From Chitinophagaceae bacterium (GTDB taxonomy: Bacteria > Bacteroidota > Bacteroidia > Chitinophagales > Chitinophagaceae): a DNA stretch of 62,141 bases. Of this stretch, positions 1 to 10,264 are shown piece by piece; positions within the stretch are counted from its first letter, which is position 1, and the number at the start of each line of letters is the position of its first letter. The DNA lies in contig CANCAY010000012.1 in the NCBI GenBank assembly GCA_947374225.1, forward strand, positions 1 to 62,141. The letters are read 5' to 3'. Under the pieces are notes generated by a model, which worked only from the letters and a program-made list of their open reading frames with translations, was not told where the DNA came from and did not search any database. Position numbers and translations under genes: made by a program.

Positions 1-1
1 T

Positions 2-1105
2 ACTTTATTATATAAATTATTTACCGAATTAGGTTATACATGTGGCTTAATAAGCACTGTACAAAACCATATAGGAAAAGAAGTTAAAGCAGCTACTCAC
101 ACTACCCCAGATGCAATCAGTTTAAATCAATTGTTAAGTCAAATGATTAATGCGGGTTGTACACATGTATTTATGGAAGTAAGTAGCCATGCAATACATC
201 AGCATAGAACAACTGGTTTATATTTCACAGGTGGTGCATTTACGAATATTACATTGGATCATTTGGATTATCACCAAACGTTTGAAGCATATTTAGCTGT
301 TAAAAAAACATTCTTTGATCAGCTACCAAGTACTGCATTTGCCTTGTCTAATTTAGACGACAAGAATGGTGCAAATATGTTGATGGATACGAAAGCTAAA
401 AAATTAACTTATGCACTTCACGCTCCAGCAACGTATAAAGGTAAAATTTTAGAAAATCAATTAAGTGGATTAGTCTTATTGGTGAATGACTTAGAAGTGC
501 ATTGTAGAATGATTGGCACATTCAACGCCTATAATTTTTTAGCAGTATATGGTGTGGCAATTCAATTAGGAGAAAGCGCACAGGCGGTATTGACAGTGTT
601 GAGCGCCTTGACTGGTGCAGAAGGTAGATTTGATTATATTATTAGTGACCAACAAATTATAGGTATTGTAGACTATGCGCATACGCCAGATGCTTTAGAA
701 AATGTTTTAGAAACCATTGCGAAATTGAGAAAAGGAGGAGAGCAAGTAATAACAGTAGTAGGTTGTGGTGGAGACAGAGATAAATCAAAGCGTCCTATTA
801 TGGCACAAGTTGCTTGTGACTTAAGTACTAAAGTATTTTTAACAAGTGACAATCCTCGTTCAGAAGACCCTAATGATATCTTAAATGACATGGAGCAAGG
901 TTTGACTAGTGCTGCAAAAAGAAAATACATCAAAATTGTAGATAGAAAAGAAGCCATTAAAGCTGCGGTGAGTTTTGCCAATAAAGGTGATATCATTTTG
1001 GTTGCAGGAAAGGGACATGAAAAATATCAAGATATCAAAGGTATTAAGTCTGATTTTGATGATAAGCAAATTTTACAAAACCTATTTAAAGAACTAGAAA
1101 AATAA
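2..1105 (+). CDS. murE: UDP-N-acetylmuramoyl-tripeptide synthetase MurE (5' end missing)
   Basis: The reading frame is open from base 2, so the start lies before the window; about 367 codons are present. MurE is the cytoplasmic Mur ligase that adds the third amino acid to UDP-MurNAc-L-Ala-D-Glu. Visible family motifs are [39 protein letters not shown] and AGKGHEKYQ. The sequence DNPRSEDP is the DNPR motif that marks ligases using meso-diaminopimelate rather than lysine, so the peptidoglycan is inferred to be of the meso-DAP type. The ATP-binding P-loop and N-terminal UDP domain are outside the window. It is the first visible gene of the dcw cluster, 4 bases before mraY, so co-transcription is likely. 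Confidence 0.96.
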   Translation, partial: TLLYKLFTELGYTCGLISTVQNHIGKEVKAATHTTPDAISLNQLLSQMINAGCTHVFMEVSSHAIHQHRTTGLYFTGGAFTNITLDHLDYHQTFEAYLAVKKTFFDQLPSTAFALSNLDDKNGANMLMDTKAKKLTYALHAPATYKGKILENQLSGLVLLVNDLEVHCRMIGTFNAYNFLAVYGVAIQLGESAQAVLTVLSALTGAEGRFDYIISDQQIIGIVDYAHTPDALENVLETIAKLRKGGEQVITVVGCGGDRDKSKRPIMAQVACDLSTKVFLTSDNPRSEDPNDILNDMEQGLTSAAKRKYIKIVDRKEAIKAAVSFANKGDIILVAGKGHEKYQDIKGIKSDFDDKQILQNLFKELEK

Positions 1106-1109
1106 GCTC

Positions 1110-2423
1110 ATGCTATATCAATTATTTTCTTGGCTAGACAAATCATTTAATATCCCAGGGCTGGGTGCATTTCAATTTTTGACATTTAGAATTGCTATGG
1201 CTATTTTAATGTCCTTGTTTATTGCGACTGTGTATGGCAAAAAAATGATCTTGTTCTTACAAAAGAAACAAATCGGTGAGTCAGTTAGAGAATTAGGATT
1301 AGCAGGAGAGCAACAAAAAAAAGGTACACCAACAATGGGTGGCATTATAATTTTGTTGAGTATATTAATTCCAACATTGTTATTTGCAAATTTAGATAAA
1401 GTATATATCCGCCTAATGGTATTATGTACCGTATGGCTTGGTTTGATTGGATTTTTAGACGATTATTTTAAAATAAGAGCAAGGAAAACTGCATTAAGCA
1501 GCGGGGGGACTTACAAAAAGAAAGATAGCGATGGATTGGCTGGAATTTCAAAAATAATTGGTCAAGTAGGTCTTGGCATTATTATTGGTGTGACATTATA
1601 CTTTAGTAATTCAGTTACTGTAGAGCGTGAAATTATTTCATCCAATGTTAGTGCAAGTTTGCAAAAGGGAGAGCACATTGCAAAAGGTGCTGATGTTGTA
1701 ATTCATACTATTAATGGAGTAGAGCGTCGTTTTGTAAAAGTTAAGACGCCTATAACAACTATTCCATTTGTAAAGAATCATGAGTTTAACTATAGCAAAT
1801 TGGTAAGCTGGATTGGTCCAGGTGCTGAAAAGTATACATGGGTAGTTTATATCTTAATAGTAACTTTTATTGTAACAGCAGTTTCTAATGGAGCTAATAT
1901 AACAGACGGGTTAGACGGTTTGGCTGCAGGTGTGAGTGCAATTATTGGAGCTGCATTAGGCATATTTGTTTATGTGAGTGGTAACTATGTATTTGCAGAT
2001 TATTTAAACGTAATGTACATTCCTAATTTAGGCGAGTTGTCCATATTTGTAGGTGCATTTGTTGGCGGATGTATTGGGTTCTTATGGTACAATGCTTATC
2101 CAGCGCAAGTTTTTATGGGCGATACGGGAAGTTTGGCATTAGGCGGCATTATTGCATCGCTTGCAATTATAGTAAGAAAAGAATTATTGATTCCGATTTT
2201 TTGTGGCGTATTCTTAATTGAAAACTTGAGTGTTATTATTCAAGTGAGCTATTTTAAATACACAAGAAAAAAATATGGCGAAGGACGTCGTGTGTTTTTG
2301 ATGAGTCCTTTACATCATCACTATCAAAAGAAAGGATTTCACGAAAGTAAAATTGCAGTTAGATTTTGGATCATTACTATTTTACTAGTTGTTGCATCAA
2401 TATTAACATTAAAGACAAGATAA
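1110..2423 (+). CDS. mraY: phospho-N-acetylmuramoyl-pentapeptide transferase MraY
   Basis: Polytopic membrane enzyme that moves phospho-MurNAc-pentapeptide onto undecaprenyl phosphate to make lipid I. Key motifs are GTPTMGG (residues 72-78), the metal-binding FLDDYFK (Asp117/118), [21 protein letters not shown] and the [10 protein letters not shown] histidine cluster near the end. At 437 residues it is longer than the roughly 360-residue proteobacterial enzyme. The extra length is a hydrophilic insertion at about residues 170-240, which I recall as common in Bacteroidota MraY. It lies 4 bases after murE and 2 bases before murD, so it is part of the same operon. Confidence 0.97.
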   Translation: MLYQLFSWLDKSFNIPGLGAFQFLTFRIAMAILMSLFIATVYGKKMILFLQKKQIGESVRELGLAGEQQKKGTPTMGGIIILLSILIPTLLFANLDKVYIRLMVLCTVWLGLIGFLDDYFKIRARKTALSSGGTYKKKDSDGLAGISKIIGQVGLGIIIGVTLYFSNSVTVEREIISSNVSASLQKGEHIAKGADVVIHTINGVERRFVKVKTPITTIPFVKNHEFNYSKLVSWIGPGAEKYTWVVYILIVTFIVTAVSNGANITDGLDGLAAGVSAIIGAALGIFVYVSGNYVFADYLNVMYIPNLGELSIFVGAFVGGCIGFLWYNAYPAQVFMGDTGSLALGGIIASLAIIVRKELLIPIFCGVFLIENLSVIIQVSYFKYTRKKYGEGRRVFLMSPLHHHYQKKGFHESKIAVRFWIITILLVVASILTLKTR

Positions 2424-2425
2424 TT

Positions 2426-3766
2426 GTGGCAAAAAAATTAGTCATATTAGGAGCAGGGGAAAGTGGTATAGGTACTGCATTGTTAGCTAAGCAAAAAGGC
2501 TATGATGTTTTTGTGTCTGACGCGAGCGTGATTAAGGCAATTTACTTGAAAGAGTTAGAGCAGAATGAAATTGAATTTGAATCAGGATCTCATAGTGTTG
2601 AAAGAATTTTACAAGCAGACGAAGTAATGAAGAGTCCAGGTATTCCTGAGAAGAATGAATTGGTTAAAGCGATTAGAGCAAAAGGAATTCCAATTATAAG
2701 TGAAATTGAATTTGGGTATAGATATAAAGGGGAAAGTAAAATTGCTGCTATCACTGGAAGTAATGGCAAGAGTACTACTACTGCGTTGTTATATCACATT
2801 TGCAAGATAGCAGAAGAAGATGTAGCAATGGTAGGCAATATTGGATACTCATTTGCAAGACAAATTGCAATTGATCCTAAGGCCTTATATGTTATCGAAA
2901 TCAGCTCTTTTCAATTAGACGATATTCAATATTTCAAACCCGATATTGCTATTTTATTAAATATCACAGAGGATCATTTAGACAGATATAATTACCAGTT
3001 TGAAAATTATATCAAAAGCAAGTTTAGAGTGATTGAGAATCAAACAGCACTGGATTATTTTATTTACTGCATTGACGACGAAGTCATTGTAAAACATTTA
3101 GAACTACTAACTACCAATACTAACCCATTACCATTTTCTATGAAACAAGAAGTAAAAAAAGGAGCTTACATCAAGAACGACCAAATGATGATTAAAATCC
3201 AAGAAGAGCGTGTCACTATGAGTATTTATGATTTTGCTTTAAAAGGTAAACATAATGCTTATAATACAATGGCTGCTAGTATCGCTGCTAGTACTTTAGG
3301 TATTAGAAAAGAAAAAATCCGCGAAGCGGTTAGCAATTTCCATAGCCTAGAACATAGAATGGAATTTGTTGCAACTGTTCGTGGTGTTGATTTTATTAAC
3401 GACAGTAAGGCGACTAATGTAAATAGTACTTGGTATGCTTTAGAGAGTATGCAAAAGCCTACAGTATTAATATTGGGAGGAGTTGACAAAGGCAATGATT
3501 ATGAATTAATTGCAGACTTAGTTAAGGAGAAAGTGAAAGCAATTATTTGTATGGGTACAGACAATAAAAAAATAATTGAATTTTTTAAAGATAAGGTTGC
3601 CAATATTGTAGAAGCGCCTAGTGCAAAGAGTGCAGTAGATGCTTCATTTGAATTGGCAGAGAAGGGTGATGTAGTTTTATTAAGTCCAGCTTGTGCAAGT
3701 TTTGATTTATTCAAAAACTACGAAGACAGAGGCTGTCAATTTAAAGAGAGCGTAAAAGAACTATAA
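2426..3766 (+). CDS. murD: UDP-N-acetylmuramoyl-L-alanine--D-glutamate ligase MurD
   Basis: Cytoplasmic Mur ligase that adds D-glutamate to UDP-MurNAc-L-Ala. Domains in order: an N-terminal Rossmann-like uridine domain (GAGESGIG), a central ATPase with P-loop GSNGKSTT and the EISSFQLDD and NITEDHLDRY motifs, and a C-terminal domain with DSKATN and SPACASFD. I place the start at GTG 2426, two bases after the mraY stop, giving 446 residues beginning with the AKKLVILGAGESG strand. An upstream in-frame ATG at 2366 would add 20 residues of shadow translation from the mraY frame. The stop shares one base with the ftsW start, indicating translational coupling. Confidence 0.95.
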   Translation: MAKKLVILGAGESGIGTALLAKQKGYDVFVSDASVIKAIYLKELEQNEIEFESGSHSVERILQADEVMKSPGIPEKNELVKAIRAKGIPIISEIEFGYRYKGESKIAAITGSNGKSTTTALLYHICKIAEEDVAMVGNIGYSFARQIAIDPKALYVIEISSFQLDDIQYFKPDIAILLNITEDHLDRYNYQFENYIKSKFRVIENQTALDYFIYCIDDEVIVKHLELLTTNTNPLPFSMKQEVKKGAYIKNDQMMIKIQEERVTMSIYDFALKGKHNAYNTMAASIAASTLGIRKEKIREAVSNFHSLEHRMEFVATVRGVDFINDSKATNVNSTWYALESMQKPTVLILGGVDKGNDYELIADLVKEKVKAIICMGTDNKKIIEFFKDKVANIVEAPSAKSAVDASFELAEKGDVVLLSPACASFDLFKNYEDRGCQFKESVKEL

Positions 3767-5082
3767 TGTTTAAAGAGATTTCAGATAAATTATTTTCACA
3801 AATGCCTACTATTGGCGGCGTGAAAGAGCACTTGGACCAAAGGACAAGAGGAGATAAATACATATGGGGGATAGTTATTGTATTGTCTTTAATTTCAATT
3901 TTGGTTGTGTATAGTGCAACTGGTTCCTTGGCTTACAAAATGTATCGAGGGAATACAAGTGCGTATTTATTTAAACAGTTAGCATTTACGTTATTAGGGT
4001 TGTTAGTTATTTTCGGTTTACACAGGGTTAATTATACTATGTTTTCAAGAATTGCAACAATTATGTTCGCGCTTTCTATCCCTCTGTTGATTTATACCTT
4101 GTTTTTTGGTGCTAAAATTAATGAAGGAAGTAGATGGATTAAATTACCCATCATAAATTTAACCATTCAAAGTAGTGACGTGGCTAAGTTGGCGTTATTT
4201 ATGTATATCTCTAAAGTATTGAGTAAGAAGCAGGAGGTTATCAAGGATTTCAAGAAAGGATTCTTGCCGGTTATTATACCTGTATTTATTATATGCGGCT
4301 TAATCATGCCAGCAAACTTGTCAAATGCATTATTGACAGGGGCTACTTCTTTACTTTTAATGTTTATAGGTAGGATTAGTTTTAAACATATTGGGCTTAC
4401 CATTTTAATAGCCATGATTCCTGTTGTGATTATAATTAGTGTTGCTATGGCGACACATAAATCAAATATGGCAAATGCAAATTCAGAAGGCAAACCTGTA
4501 GTTGCAGAAAAGATGAAAGGATTTGGGAGATTTGGTACTTGGGTAAGTAGGGTACAGGATTTTATGTACGCAGATAAAAATGAAGTGCCTTATCAAGTGC
4601 AACAAGCAAAAATTGCAATTGCGAATGGTAGTATCTTTTTTGGATTAGGACCTGGGAATAGCAGACAAAGAAATTTTTTACCACAAGCATATAATGACTT
4701 TATATATTCCATTATCATTGAAGAATATGGATTAATTGGAGCAGCATTTATCATTTTTATATATCTAGTATTTTTATTTAGATGTATTAAAATTTTTAGA
4801 AAATGTCCCTATGCATTTGGTGCATTCCTAGCGTTGGGATTGAGTTTCACATTGGTAATACAAGCAGTTGCTAATATGGCAGTGAATGTAGCTATTGTTC
4901 CGGTAACTGGTGTCACTTTGCCATTGGTTAGTATGGGAGGAAGCTCATTTATATTTACTTGTTGCTCTATTGGCTTAATACTTAGTGTTGCAAAAAACGT
5001 AGAACAAATTGAAGGGAATGCTCCTTTAGAAACTGAAATAGAAATACCTGCTGAAAATACTGAAATTGAAAATGAAGCATAA
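3766..5082 (+). CDS. ftsW: SEDS-family glycosyltransferase FtsW
   Basis: Integral membrane SEDS protein expected to polymerise lipid II at the septum together with a class B PBP. It has a cytoplasmic N-terminal stretch of about 40 residues and then roughly ten hydrophobic segments. The conserved late loop and helix region contains GLGPGNS, IIEEYGLIGAA, PLVSMGGSS and a final small-residue helix. The length of 438 residues suits FtsW, and its place between murD and murG in a dcw cluster argues for FtsW rather than RodA. The C-terminal tail is acidic. The ATG overlaps the murD stop codon by one base. Confidence 0.93.
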   Translation: MFKEISDKLFSQMPTIGGVKEHLDQRTRGDKYIWGIVIVLSLISILVVYSATGSLAYKMYRGNTSAYLFKQLAFTLLGLLVIFGLHRVNYTMFSRIATIMFALSIPLLIYTLFFGAKINEGSRWIKLPIINLTIQSSDVAKLALFMYISKVLSKKQEVIKDFKKGFLPVIIPVFIICGLIMPANLSNALLTGATSLLLMFIGRISFKHIGLTILIAMIPVVIIISVAMATHKSNMANANSEGKPVVAEKMKGFGRFGTWVSRVQDFMYADKNEVPYQVQQAKIAIANGSIFFGLGPGNSRQRNFLPQAYNDFIYSIIIEEYGLIGAAFIIFIYLVFLFRCIKIFRKCPYAFGAFLALGLSFTLVIQAVANMAVNVAIVPVTGVTLPLVSMGGSSFIFTCCSIGLILSVAKNVEQIEGNAPLETEIEIPAENTEIENEA

Positions 5083-5098
5083 CGAGCTACATAGTACA

Positions 5099-6202
5099 AT
5101 GCGCATCATCATTGCGGGTGGTGGAACAGGAGGACATATTTTTCCTGCAATAGCCGTGGCGCAAGCAATTCAGAAATTAAGACCTAAAGCTGAAATATTG
5201 TTTATTGGAGCCAATGGTAAAATGGAGATGGAAAAAGTGCCACAAGCTGGATATAAAATCATTGGATTAAGTATTGCTGGATTTAATAGATCTAATATTT
5301 TAAAGAACATTAGTTTACCCTATAAATTAATTAAAAGTTTTTTACAGGTGAGATCCATTTTTAAAAACTTCAAGCCCGATGCAGTATTTGGAGTGGGTGG
5401 GTATTCGAGCTTCCCCGTTTTAAAGTTTGCACAATCTATTGGCATACCAAATTTTATTCATGAGTCAAATGCATTTGCTGGAAAATCAAATACTTGGTTA
5501 GGTAAGCATGCAACTAAAATATTTACAGGCACTAAGGGTATGGAAATATTTTTCCCTATCGATAAAATTATAGTAACAGGGAATCCCGTTAGACAAAATA
5601 TTGTGGAGAGTGAATATAGTAAGGATGCCGCTTTATTACATTTTGGGTTATTGTCAACTAGAAAAACCGTTTTAATAATTGGGGGAAGTTTAGGGGCAGC
5701 TTCCATTAATAATACTATTATACAAAATCTGGATCTATTCTTAAAACATCAAATCCAATTAATTTGGCAGACTGGTAAGCCTAATGCTGCTATGTATGAA
5801 AAAGCAGTGGAGTCATACCCTAATGTATATATTAATTCCTTCATAGACGACATGAGTGCTGCTTATACTGCCGCGGATATTGTGATAAGTAGGTCTGGAG
5901 CTATGGCAGTAGCTGAAATTTGTTTGAAAGCAAAAGCATGTGTATTTGTTCCTTATCCTCATGCAGCAGAAGATCATCAAACATTTAATGCTAAGCTATT
6001 GGTGAATGAGAATGCAGCATTGATGATTAAAGATAGTGAAGTGAATGAGAAACTAATATCACTTGTGTTAGACACATTAAGTGATGACATTTTATTAGAA
6101 AAATTACAAACGAATATTAAAACCTTTTCAATTCAAAACGCAGATCAAGTAATTGCTGCAAAAATTATTGAAATAGTTGAATCAAATACAAAGACTAATT
6201 AA
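5099..6202 (+). CDS. murG: UDP-GlcNAc:lipid I GlcNAc transferase MurG
   Basis: Membrane-associated GT28 glycosyltransferase that converts lipid I to lipid II. The N-terminal glycine loop GGGTGGHIFPA follows the start directly; further motifs are GVGGYSSFP, HESNAFAGKSN, VTGNPVR, GGSLGA, SRSGAMAVAE and PYPHAAEDHQ. I chose the ATG at 5099, which puts the GGGTGGH loop in its usual place and gives 367 residues. In-frame ATGs at 5066 and 5072 would add about 10 residues and overlap ftsW. The gene is 16 bases after ftsW and 2 bases before murC. Confidence 0.95.
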   Translation: MRIIIAGGGTGGHIFPAIAVAQAIQKLRPKAEILFIGANGKMEMEKVPQAGYKIIGLSIAGFNRSNILKNISLPYKLIKSFLQVRSIFKNFKPDAVFGVGGYSSFPVLKFAQSIGIPNFIHESNAFAGKSNTWLGKHATKIFTGTKGMEIFFPIDKIIVTGNPVRQNIVESEYSKDAALLHFGLLSTRKTVLIIGGSLGAASINNTIIQNLDLFLKHQIQLIWQTGKPNAAMYEKAVESYPNVYINSFIDDMSAAYTAADIVISRSGAMAVAEICLKAKACVFVPYPHAAEDHQTFNAKLLVNENAALMIKDSEVNEKLISLVLDTLSDDILLEKLQTNIKTFSIQNADQVIAAKIIEIVESNTKTN

Positions 6203-6204
6203 TC

Positions 6205-7563
6205 ATGAATCCACTTACAAATATCAAGAACATTTATTTTGTTGGCATAGGCGGTATTGGCATGAGTGCGTTGGCAAGGTATTTTAATACACAAGGTGTC
6301 AAAGTGAGTGGCTACGACAAAACGCCAACTGCATTAACGGATGATTTAGTTAAGGAAGGAATTCAAATTCATTTTGACGACGATATAAATCAAATTGATA
6401 AAGAGGCAACTGTTGTTGTTTATACACCGGCTATTCCAGTGGAGCACAAGGAATTAAATTATTTGAGAGACAATGGATACAATGTTGTAAAGAGAAGTGA
6501 TGTTTTGCAATGGGTTACAGAGAATGCTTTTACTATTGGCATTGCTGGTACGCATGGTAAAACTACTACTACGTCAATGACAGCTCATATATTAAGACAT
6601 ACAGGTTATGGTTGTAATGCATTTTTGGGTGGTATCGCTTCTAATTATGGAACAAATTTTTGGAGTGATGAGAAGAATGTAGTGGTAGTTGAGGCAGATG
6701 AATATGACAGAAGCTTTTTAAAACTGTCCCCAAATATTGCAGTAGTCACTGCGGTGGACCCAGACCATTTAGATATTTATGGAACTGCCGAAGAAGTATT
6801 AAAAGCTTTTGGACAATACACAGATAAGATAAAAACAGGAGGCAATTTAATCCAAAAATACGGTACTGTTTTTCCTGTAAACGGAGAACATAAAACAATC
6901 CTGACCTATTCTTATAATGAACCCAAGGCGGACTATCATACGGTAAATTTAAAAGTAGTTGACGGGTCATACCATTTTGATTTAGTGTATCCGACAGGTG
7001 TGGTTAAGGATGTTATTTTAAATATGGGTGGATTACATAATGTTGAAAATGCTACAGCGGCAATTGCAATTGCTTTAACATTGGGTATTGATATTGATAA
7101 AATAAAATTAGCTGTTGCTTCTTTCATGGGAGTTAAGCGTCGTTTTGAATATAAAGTTAAAACAGCCAATAAAGTTTTAATTGACGACTATGCACATCAC
7201 CCCGAAGAATTGAATGCGTTAATTAGTGGAGTTAGAAGTTTATATCCAAATGAAAAAATGGTATTGGTTTTTCAGCCACATTTATATTCAAGAACACAGG
7301 ATCAAGCTATTGGTTTTGTTGAAACCTTAGATAAAGCAGACGAAGTGATTTTATTGCCAATATATCCAGCAAGAGAATTGCCGATCCCTGGCGTAACAAG
7401 CGATATGTTATTAGATAAAATGAAACTAAAGGATAAGCGCGTAATGAGTAAAGAAGCGTTAATGAAATGGGCGGCAACGACAAATGACAAATTAATTGTA
7501 ATGGCAGGGGCAGGTGATATTGATGTGTGCATTACAAAAATTAAAGATATTCTTACTAAATAG
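6205..7563 (+). CDS. murC: UDP-N-acetylmuramate--L-alanine ligase MurC
   Basis: First amino-acid-adding Mur ligase, making UDP-MurNAc-L-Ala in the cytoplasm. Seen in order: N-terminal GIGGIGMSALA, P-loop AGTHGKTTTT, EADEYDRSFL, VDPDHLDIYG, GVKRRFEYK, the DDYAHHPEE loop and FQPHLYSRT. The length of 452 residues is typical. It sits 2 bases after murG and 3 bases before ftsQ, so the run is tightly packed. No murB or ddl gene lies beside it in this cluster. Confidence 0.97.
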   Translation: MNPLTNIKNIYFVGIGGIGMSALARYFNTQGVKVSGYDKTPTALTDDLVKEGIQIHFDDDINQIDKEATVVVYTPAIPVEHKELNYLRDNGYNVVKRSDVLQWVTENAFTIGIAGTHGKTTTTSMTAHILRHTGYGCNAFLGGIASNYGTNFWSDEKNVVVVEADEYDRSFLKLSPNIAVVTAVDPDHLDIYGTAEEVLKAFGQYTDKIKTGGNLIQKYGTVFPVNGEHKTILTYSYNEPKADYHTVNLKVVDGSYHFDLVYPTGVVKDVILNMGGLHNVENATAAIAIALTLGIDIDKIKLAVASFMGVKRRFEYKVKTANKVLIDDYAHHPEELNALISGVRSLYPNEKMVLVFQPHLYSRTQDQAIGFVETLDKADEVILLPIYPARELPIPGVTSDMLLDKMKLKDKRVMSKEALMKWAATTNDKLIVMAGAGDIDVCITKIKDILTK

Positions 7564-7566
7564 TAC

Positions 7567-8724
7567 ATGCAAAACTGGAAAAACATATTATTCAAAGTAT
7601 TATGGAGCATAGCAGCAACAGCGCTGATTGTTCTATTTGTAGTGGCTTGGCAGGAAAAAGGGGGCAAAAAATGCAAAGATATTCAAGTAGAATTGGTAGG
7701 GGATAATACCAAGGCATTATTCCTTTATGAGCAAGAAATTCTAGGGCTTATAAATGACGAGCAAGTAAAGACGGGCCAGCCCATTTCTTCTATTAATTTG
7801 AGCGCTTTAGAGAAAATGTTAGAAAACTCAGGTTGGATAAAAAATGCTGAGTTGTATATAGACAATAAGATGGTATTGCAAGTAAAGATTGAGCAAAGAA
7901 TACCAATTGCTAGAGTATTTACTGTTGGTGGGAATTCTTTTTATATGGACAATGAAGGAAGAAGGCTTCCGTTGAGACAGCTGTCAGTATTGCGATTGCC
8001 AGTATTTACTGGATTTACATCAGATCAGCCGATATTGTCAAAACCAGACAGTTTGCTTTTACATGATATGGTTTATTTTGCCAATACGATTAAGTCTGAT
8101 TCCTTTTTTACTGCTCAAATTGCACAAATCAATATTGCTTCAAATGGAGATTTTGAATTAGTTCCAGCAATTGGCGATCATCTTGTATTAATTGGGAAAG
8201 TGGAACATTTGGAAGACAAGTTAAATAGACTATTCACTTTTTATAAAAAGGTATGGGTACCTTCTGGCATAAATGCTTTTCAAGTTTTGGATTGTAGATT
8301 CGACAAACAAATTGTAGCCTTGAAGAAAGGATTGCAGCCAATACAATTCACTGGAATGGTTTTGCCATTTGAAAATTTAGCGTCTGTGATGGATTCTACA
8401 ATTAAAGCCGATACGATAAAATCAAAGCCGATTCTTGTAGTTGCAAAACCAATAGATACGGTAAAGCAGCATTTGCAATTAAAAACGGCAAAGTTACAAG
8501 TCCTAAAACCTAAAGTTGTAAGTACTAAAGCACAGCCGATCAAGCCTAAAATACAACAAGTAAAAACAGCCCCTAAGAAGAAAATTATTGTCAAGCCAGT
8601 AGTCAAAAAAATGCCTACTAAATTGAACAATAAATCAAATATTAAAACGTTAAATAATGTGAAGAAGACTGCGAAAGCATTGATGCCTAAAAAGTCCGAA
8701 TCCAAAACAACTACAAACAACTAA
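7567..8724 (+). CDS. ftsQ: cell division protein FtsQ/DivIB with basic C-terminal tail
   Basis: Bitopic inner-membrane division protein linking early and late divisome proteins. A short cytoplasmic start is followed by one membrane helix (about residues 9-28), then a POTRA-like region and a beta-rich periplasmic domain to about residue 270. Sequence identity to model FtsQ is low, so the call rests on topology and on position between murC and ftsA. After about residue 290 the chain turns into a roughly 95-residue Lys/Pro/Thr/Val-rich tail (many KPK, VKK and TAPKKK groups). This would lie in the periplasm if the topology is right. Such a tail could contact peptidoglycan or anionic surfaces, but that is inference. 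Confidence 0.85.
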   Translation: MQNWKNILFKVLWSIAATALIVLFVVAWQEKGGKKCKDIQVELVGDNTKALFLYEQEILGLINDEQVKTGQPISSINLSALEKMLENSGWIKNAELYIDNKMVLQVKIEQRIPIARVFTVGGNSFYMDNEGRRLPLRQLSVLRLPVFTGFTSDQPILSKPDSLLLHDMVYFANTIKSDSFFTAQIAQINIASNGDFELVPAIGDHLVLIGKVEHLEDKLNRLFTFYKKVWVPSGINAFQVLDCRFDKQIVALKKGLQPIQFTGMVLPFENLASVMDSTIKADTIKSKPILVVAKPIDTVKQHLQLKTAKLQVLKPKVVSTKAQPIKPKIQQVKTAPKKKIIVKPVVKKMPTKLNNKSNIKTLNNVKKTAKALMPKKSESKTTTNN

Positions 8725-8735
8725 AAAACTATAAA

Positions 8736-10148
8736 ATGAGTCAGAACGATTCTCCCATCATTGTGGGTCTTGACATTGGAACAACTAAGATTGCGGCCAT
8801 TGCAGGTAGAAAAAACGAATTTGGAAAATTAGAAATACTAGGATTTGGCCGTGCGAATAGCAATGGCGTTCAACATGGCCAAGTATTGAATATTGACCAA
8901 ACAATTAAAGCCATTCAACAAGCTTTACAAAATTGTCAATTAAGCAATCCCGATTTAGAGATTAATGAGGTGTATGTGGGTATTGCTGGTCATCATATCA
9001 AGAGTTTACAAACTCGTGGAGATATGGTGCGTCAAGATGCCGAGAATGAAATCCAATCTTGGGAGATCGAACAATTGATCAATAACCAAAGAAAAACATT
9101 TATTCCAGCAGGAGATCAAATCATTGACGTGATTCCTCAGGAATTCCATGTGGACAATAACCAAAACATCAAAGACCCAGTAGGGGTGAATGGTGTTAAG
9201 GTGGGAGCCAATTTTCATATTATCACAGGAGACAGAAATGCCATCAGAAATATAAATCGTTCTGTAGAAAGAAGTGGATTAACTACTAAAGACTTAGTGT
9301 TACAACCATTGGCTTCTGCAAGTGCGGTAATGAGCGATATTGATATGGAAGCAGGTGTGGCTATTTTGGATATTGGTGGTGGTACAAGTGACCTTGCCGT
9401 ATTTTATGATGGTATCTTAAAACATACTGCAGTTATTCCATTTGGTGGAGAAAATATCACTAACGATATTAGAATGGGATTAGGTGTTTTGAAAAGTCAG
9501 GCAGAAGCTATGAAAGTTCAGTTTGGAAGTGCTTTGTCTGATGAAGCAAAAGCAAATGCATATGTAACTATTCCAGGTTTGAAAGGAATGCCAGCCAAAG
9601 AGATTAGTGTTAAAAACTTAGCTGCTATTATTCAAGCAAGAATGAGCGAAATTTTAGATTTTGTTACTTATCACTTAAAGCAAGTGGGTTTAGATAGTCG
9701 CATGTTAAATGGCGGTGTGATTTTAACAGGAGGAGGCTCTCAATTAAAGCATTTGATTCAATTGACTGAATATATTACTGGTTTAAATGCAAGAATTGGC
9801 TTGCCAAATGAGCATTTAGCACCTAATCACATTGATGAATTGAAAAAACCTATGTATTCAACTTGTATCGGTTTAATCTTGAAAGGTTATAACGATTATG
9901 AGCAAAATTATAAGGTATTTACTGAAACGTTTAAGAAAGTAGAAGTTCCAAAATCATTAACAGTGAACGGGGTTCCTGAAACGAATGGTTTGACTAGCCA
10001 AAGAGCAGCTCAAAAAGCAGCCCCACAGCCAGTCGCAACTACTTTAACTGTGGAACAAATTGAAAATAGAAAGAGCAAATTCTGGGATCGTTTCAAGAAT
10101 AACTTAATAGAAATTTTCAGCGAAGAAGACGATAAATTATTACCATAA
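8736..10148 (+). CDS. ftsA: cell division ATPase FtsA
   Basis: Actin-like protein that anchors FtsZ to the membrane. The ATP-binding signatures GLDIGTTKIAAIAG near the N-terminus, LDIGGGTSDLAVF in the middle and LTGGGSQLK toward the C-terminus are all present, as is the FtsA-specific 1C region between them. The last 25 residues include WDRFKNNLIEIF, an amphipathic segment suited to membrane targeting. A low-complexity Ala/Pro/Gln linker precedes it. The length is 470 residues. It starts 11 bases after ftsQ and is separated from ftsZ by 116 bases. Confidence 0.96.
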   Translation: MSQNDSPIIVGLDIGTTKIAAIAGRKNEFGKLEILGFGRANSNGVQHGQVLNIDQTIKAIQQALQNCQLSNPDLEINEVYVGIAGHHIKSLQTRGDMVRQDAENEIQSWEIEQLINNQRKTFIPAGDQIIDVIPQEFHVDNNQNIKDPVGVNGVKVGANFHIITGDRNAIRNINRSVERSGLTTKDLVLQPLASASAVMSDIDMEAGVAILDIGGGTSDLAVFYDGILKHTAVIPFGGENITNDIRMGLGVLKSQAEAMKVQFGSALSDEAKANAYVTIPGLKGMPAKEISVKNLAAIIQARMSEILDFVTYHLKQVGLDSRMLNGGVILTGGGSQLKHLIQLTEYITGLNARIGLPNEHLAPNHIDELKKPMYSTCIGLILKGYNDYEQNYKVFTETFKKVEVPKSLTVNGVPETNGLTSQRAAQKAAPQPVATTLTVEQIENRKSKFWDRFKNNLIEIFSEEDDKLLP

Positions 10149-10264
10149 TATTTACCCACATTATGGTTATAAAAAATATGCCATAAAATGTTGAAATAAA
10201 GTAATTTAGACCGTATTTACTACTAACCAACTACCATCTAACTAACCCATTTAAAAACAATAGA

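Noticed and set aside
2366..2425. Upstream ATG start for murD
   Set aside because: It would overlap the end of mraY and add residues that do not belong to the MurD N-terminal fold; GTG 2426 fits.
8280..8720. 146-residue minus-strand reading frame inside ftsQ
   Set aside because: It is an open antisense frame caused by the Lys-rich tail codons of ftsQ; hydrophobic but with no start context or family match.
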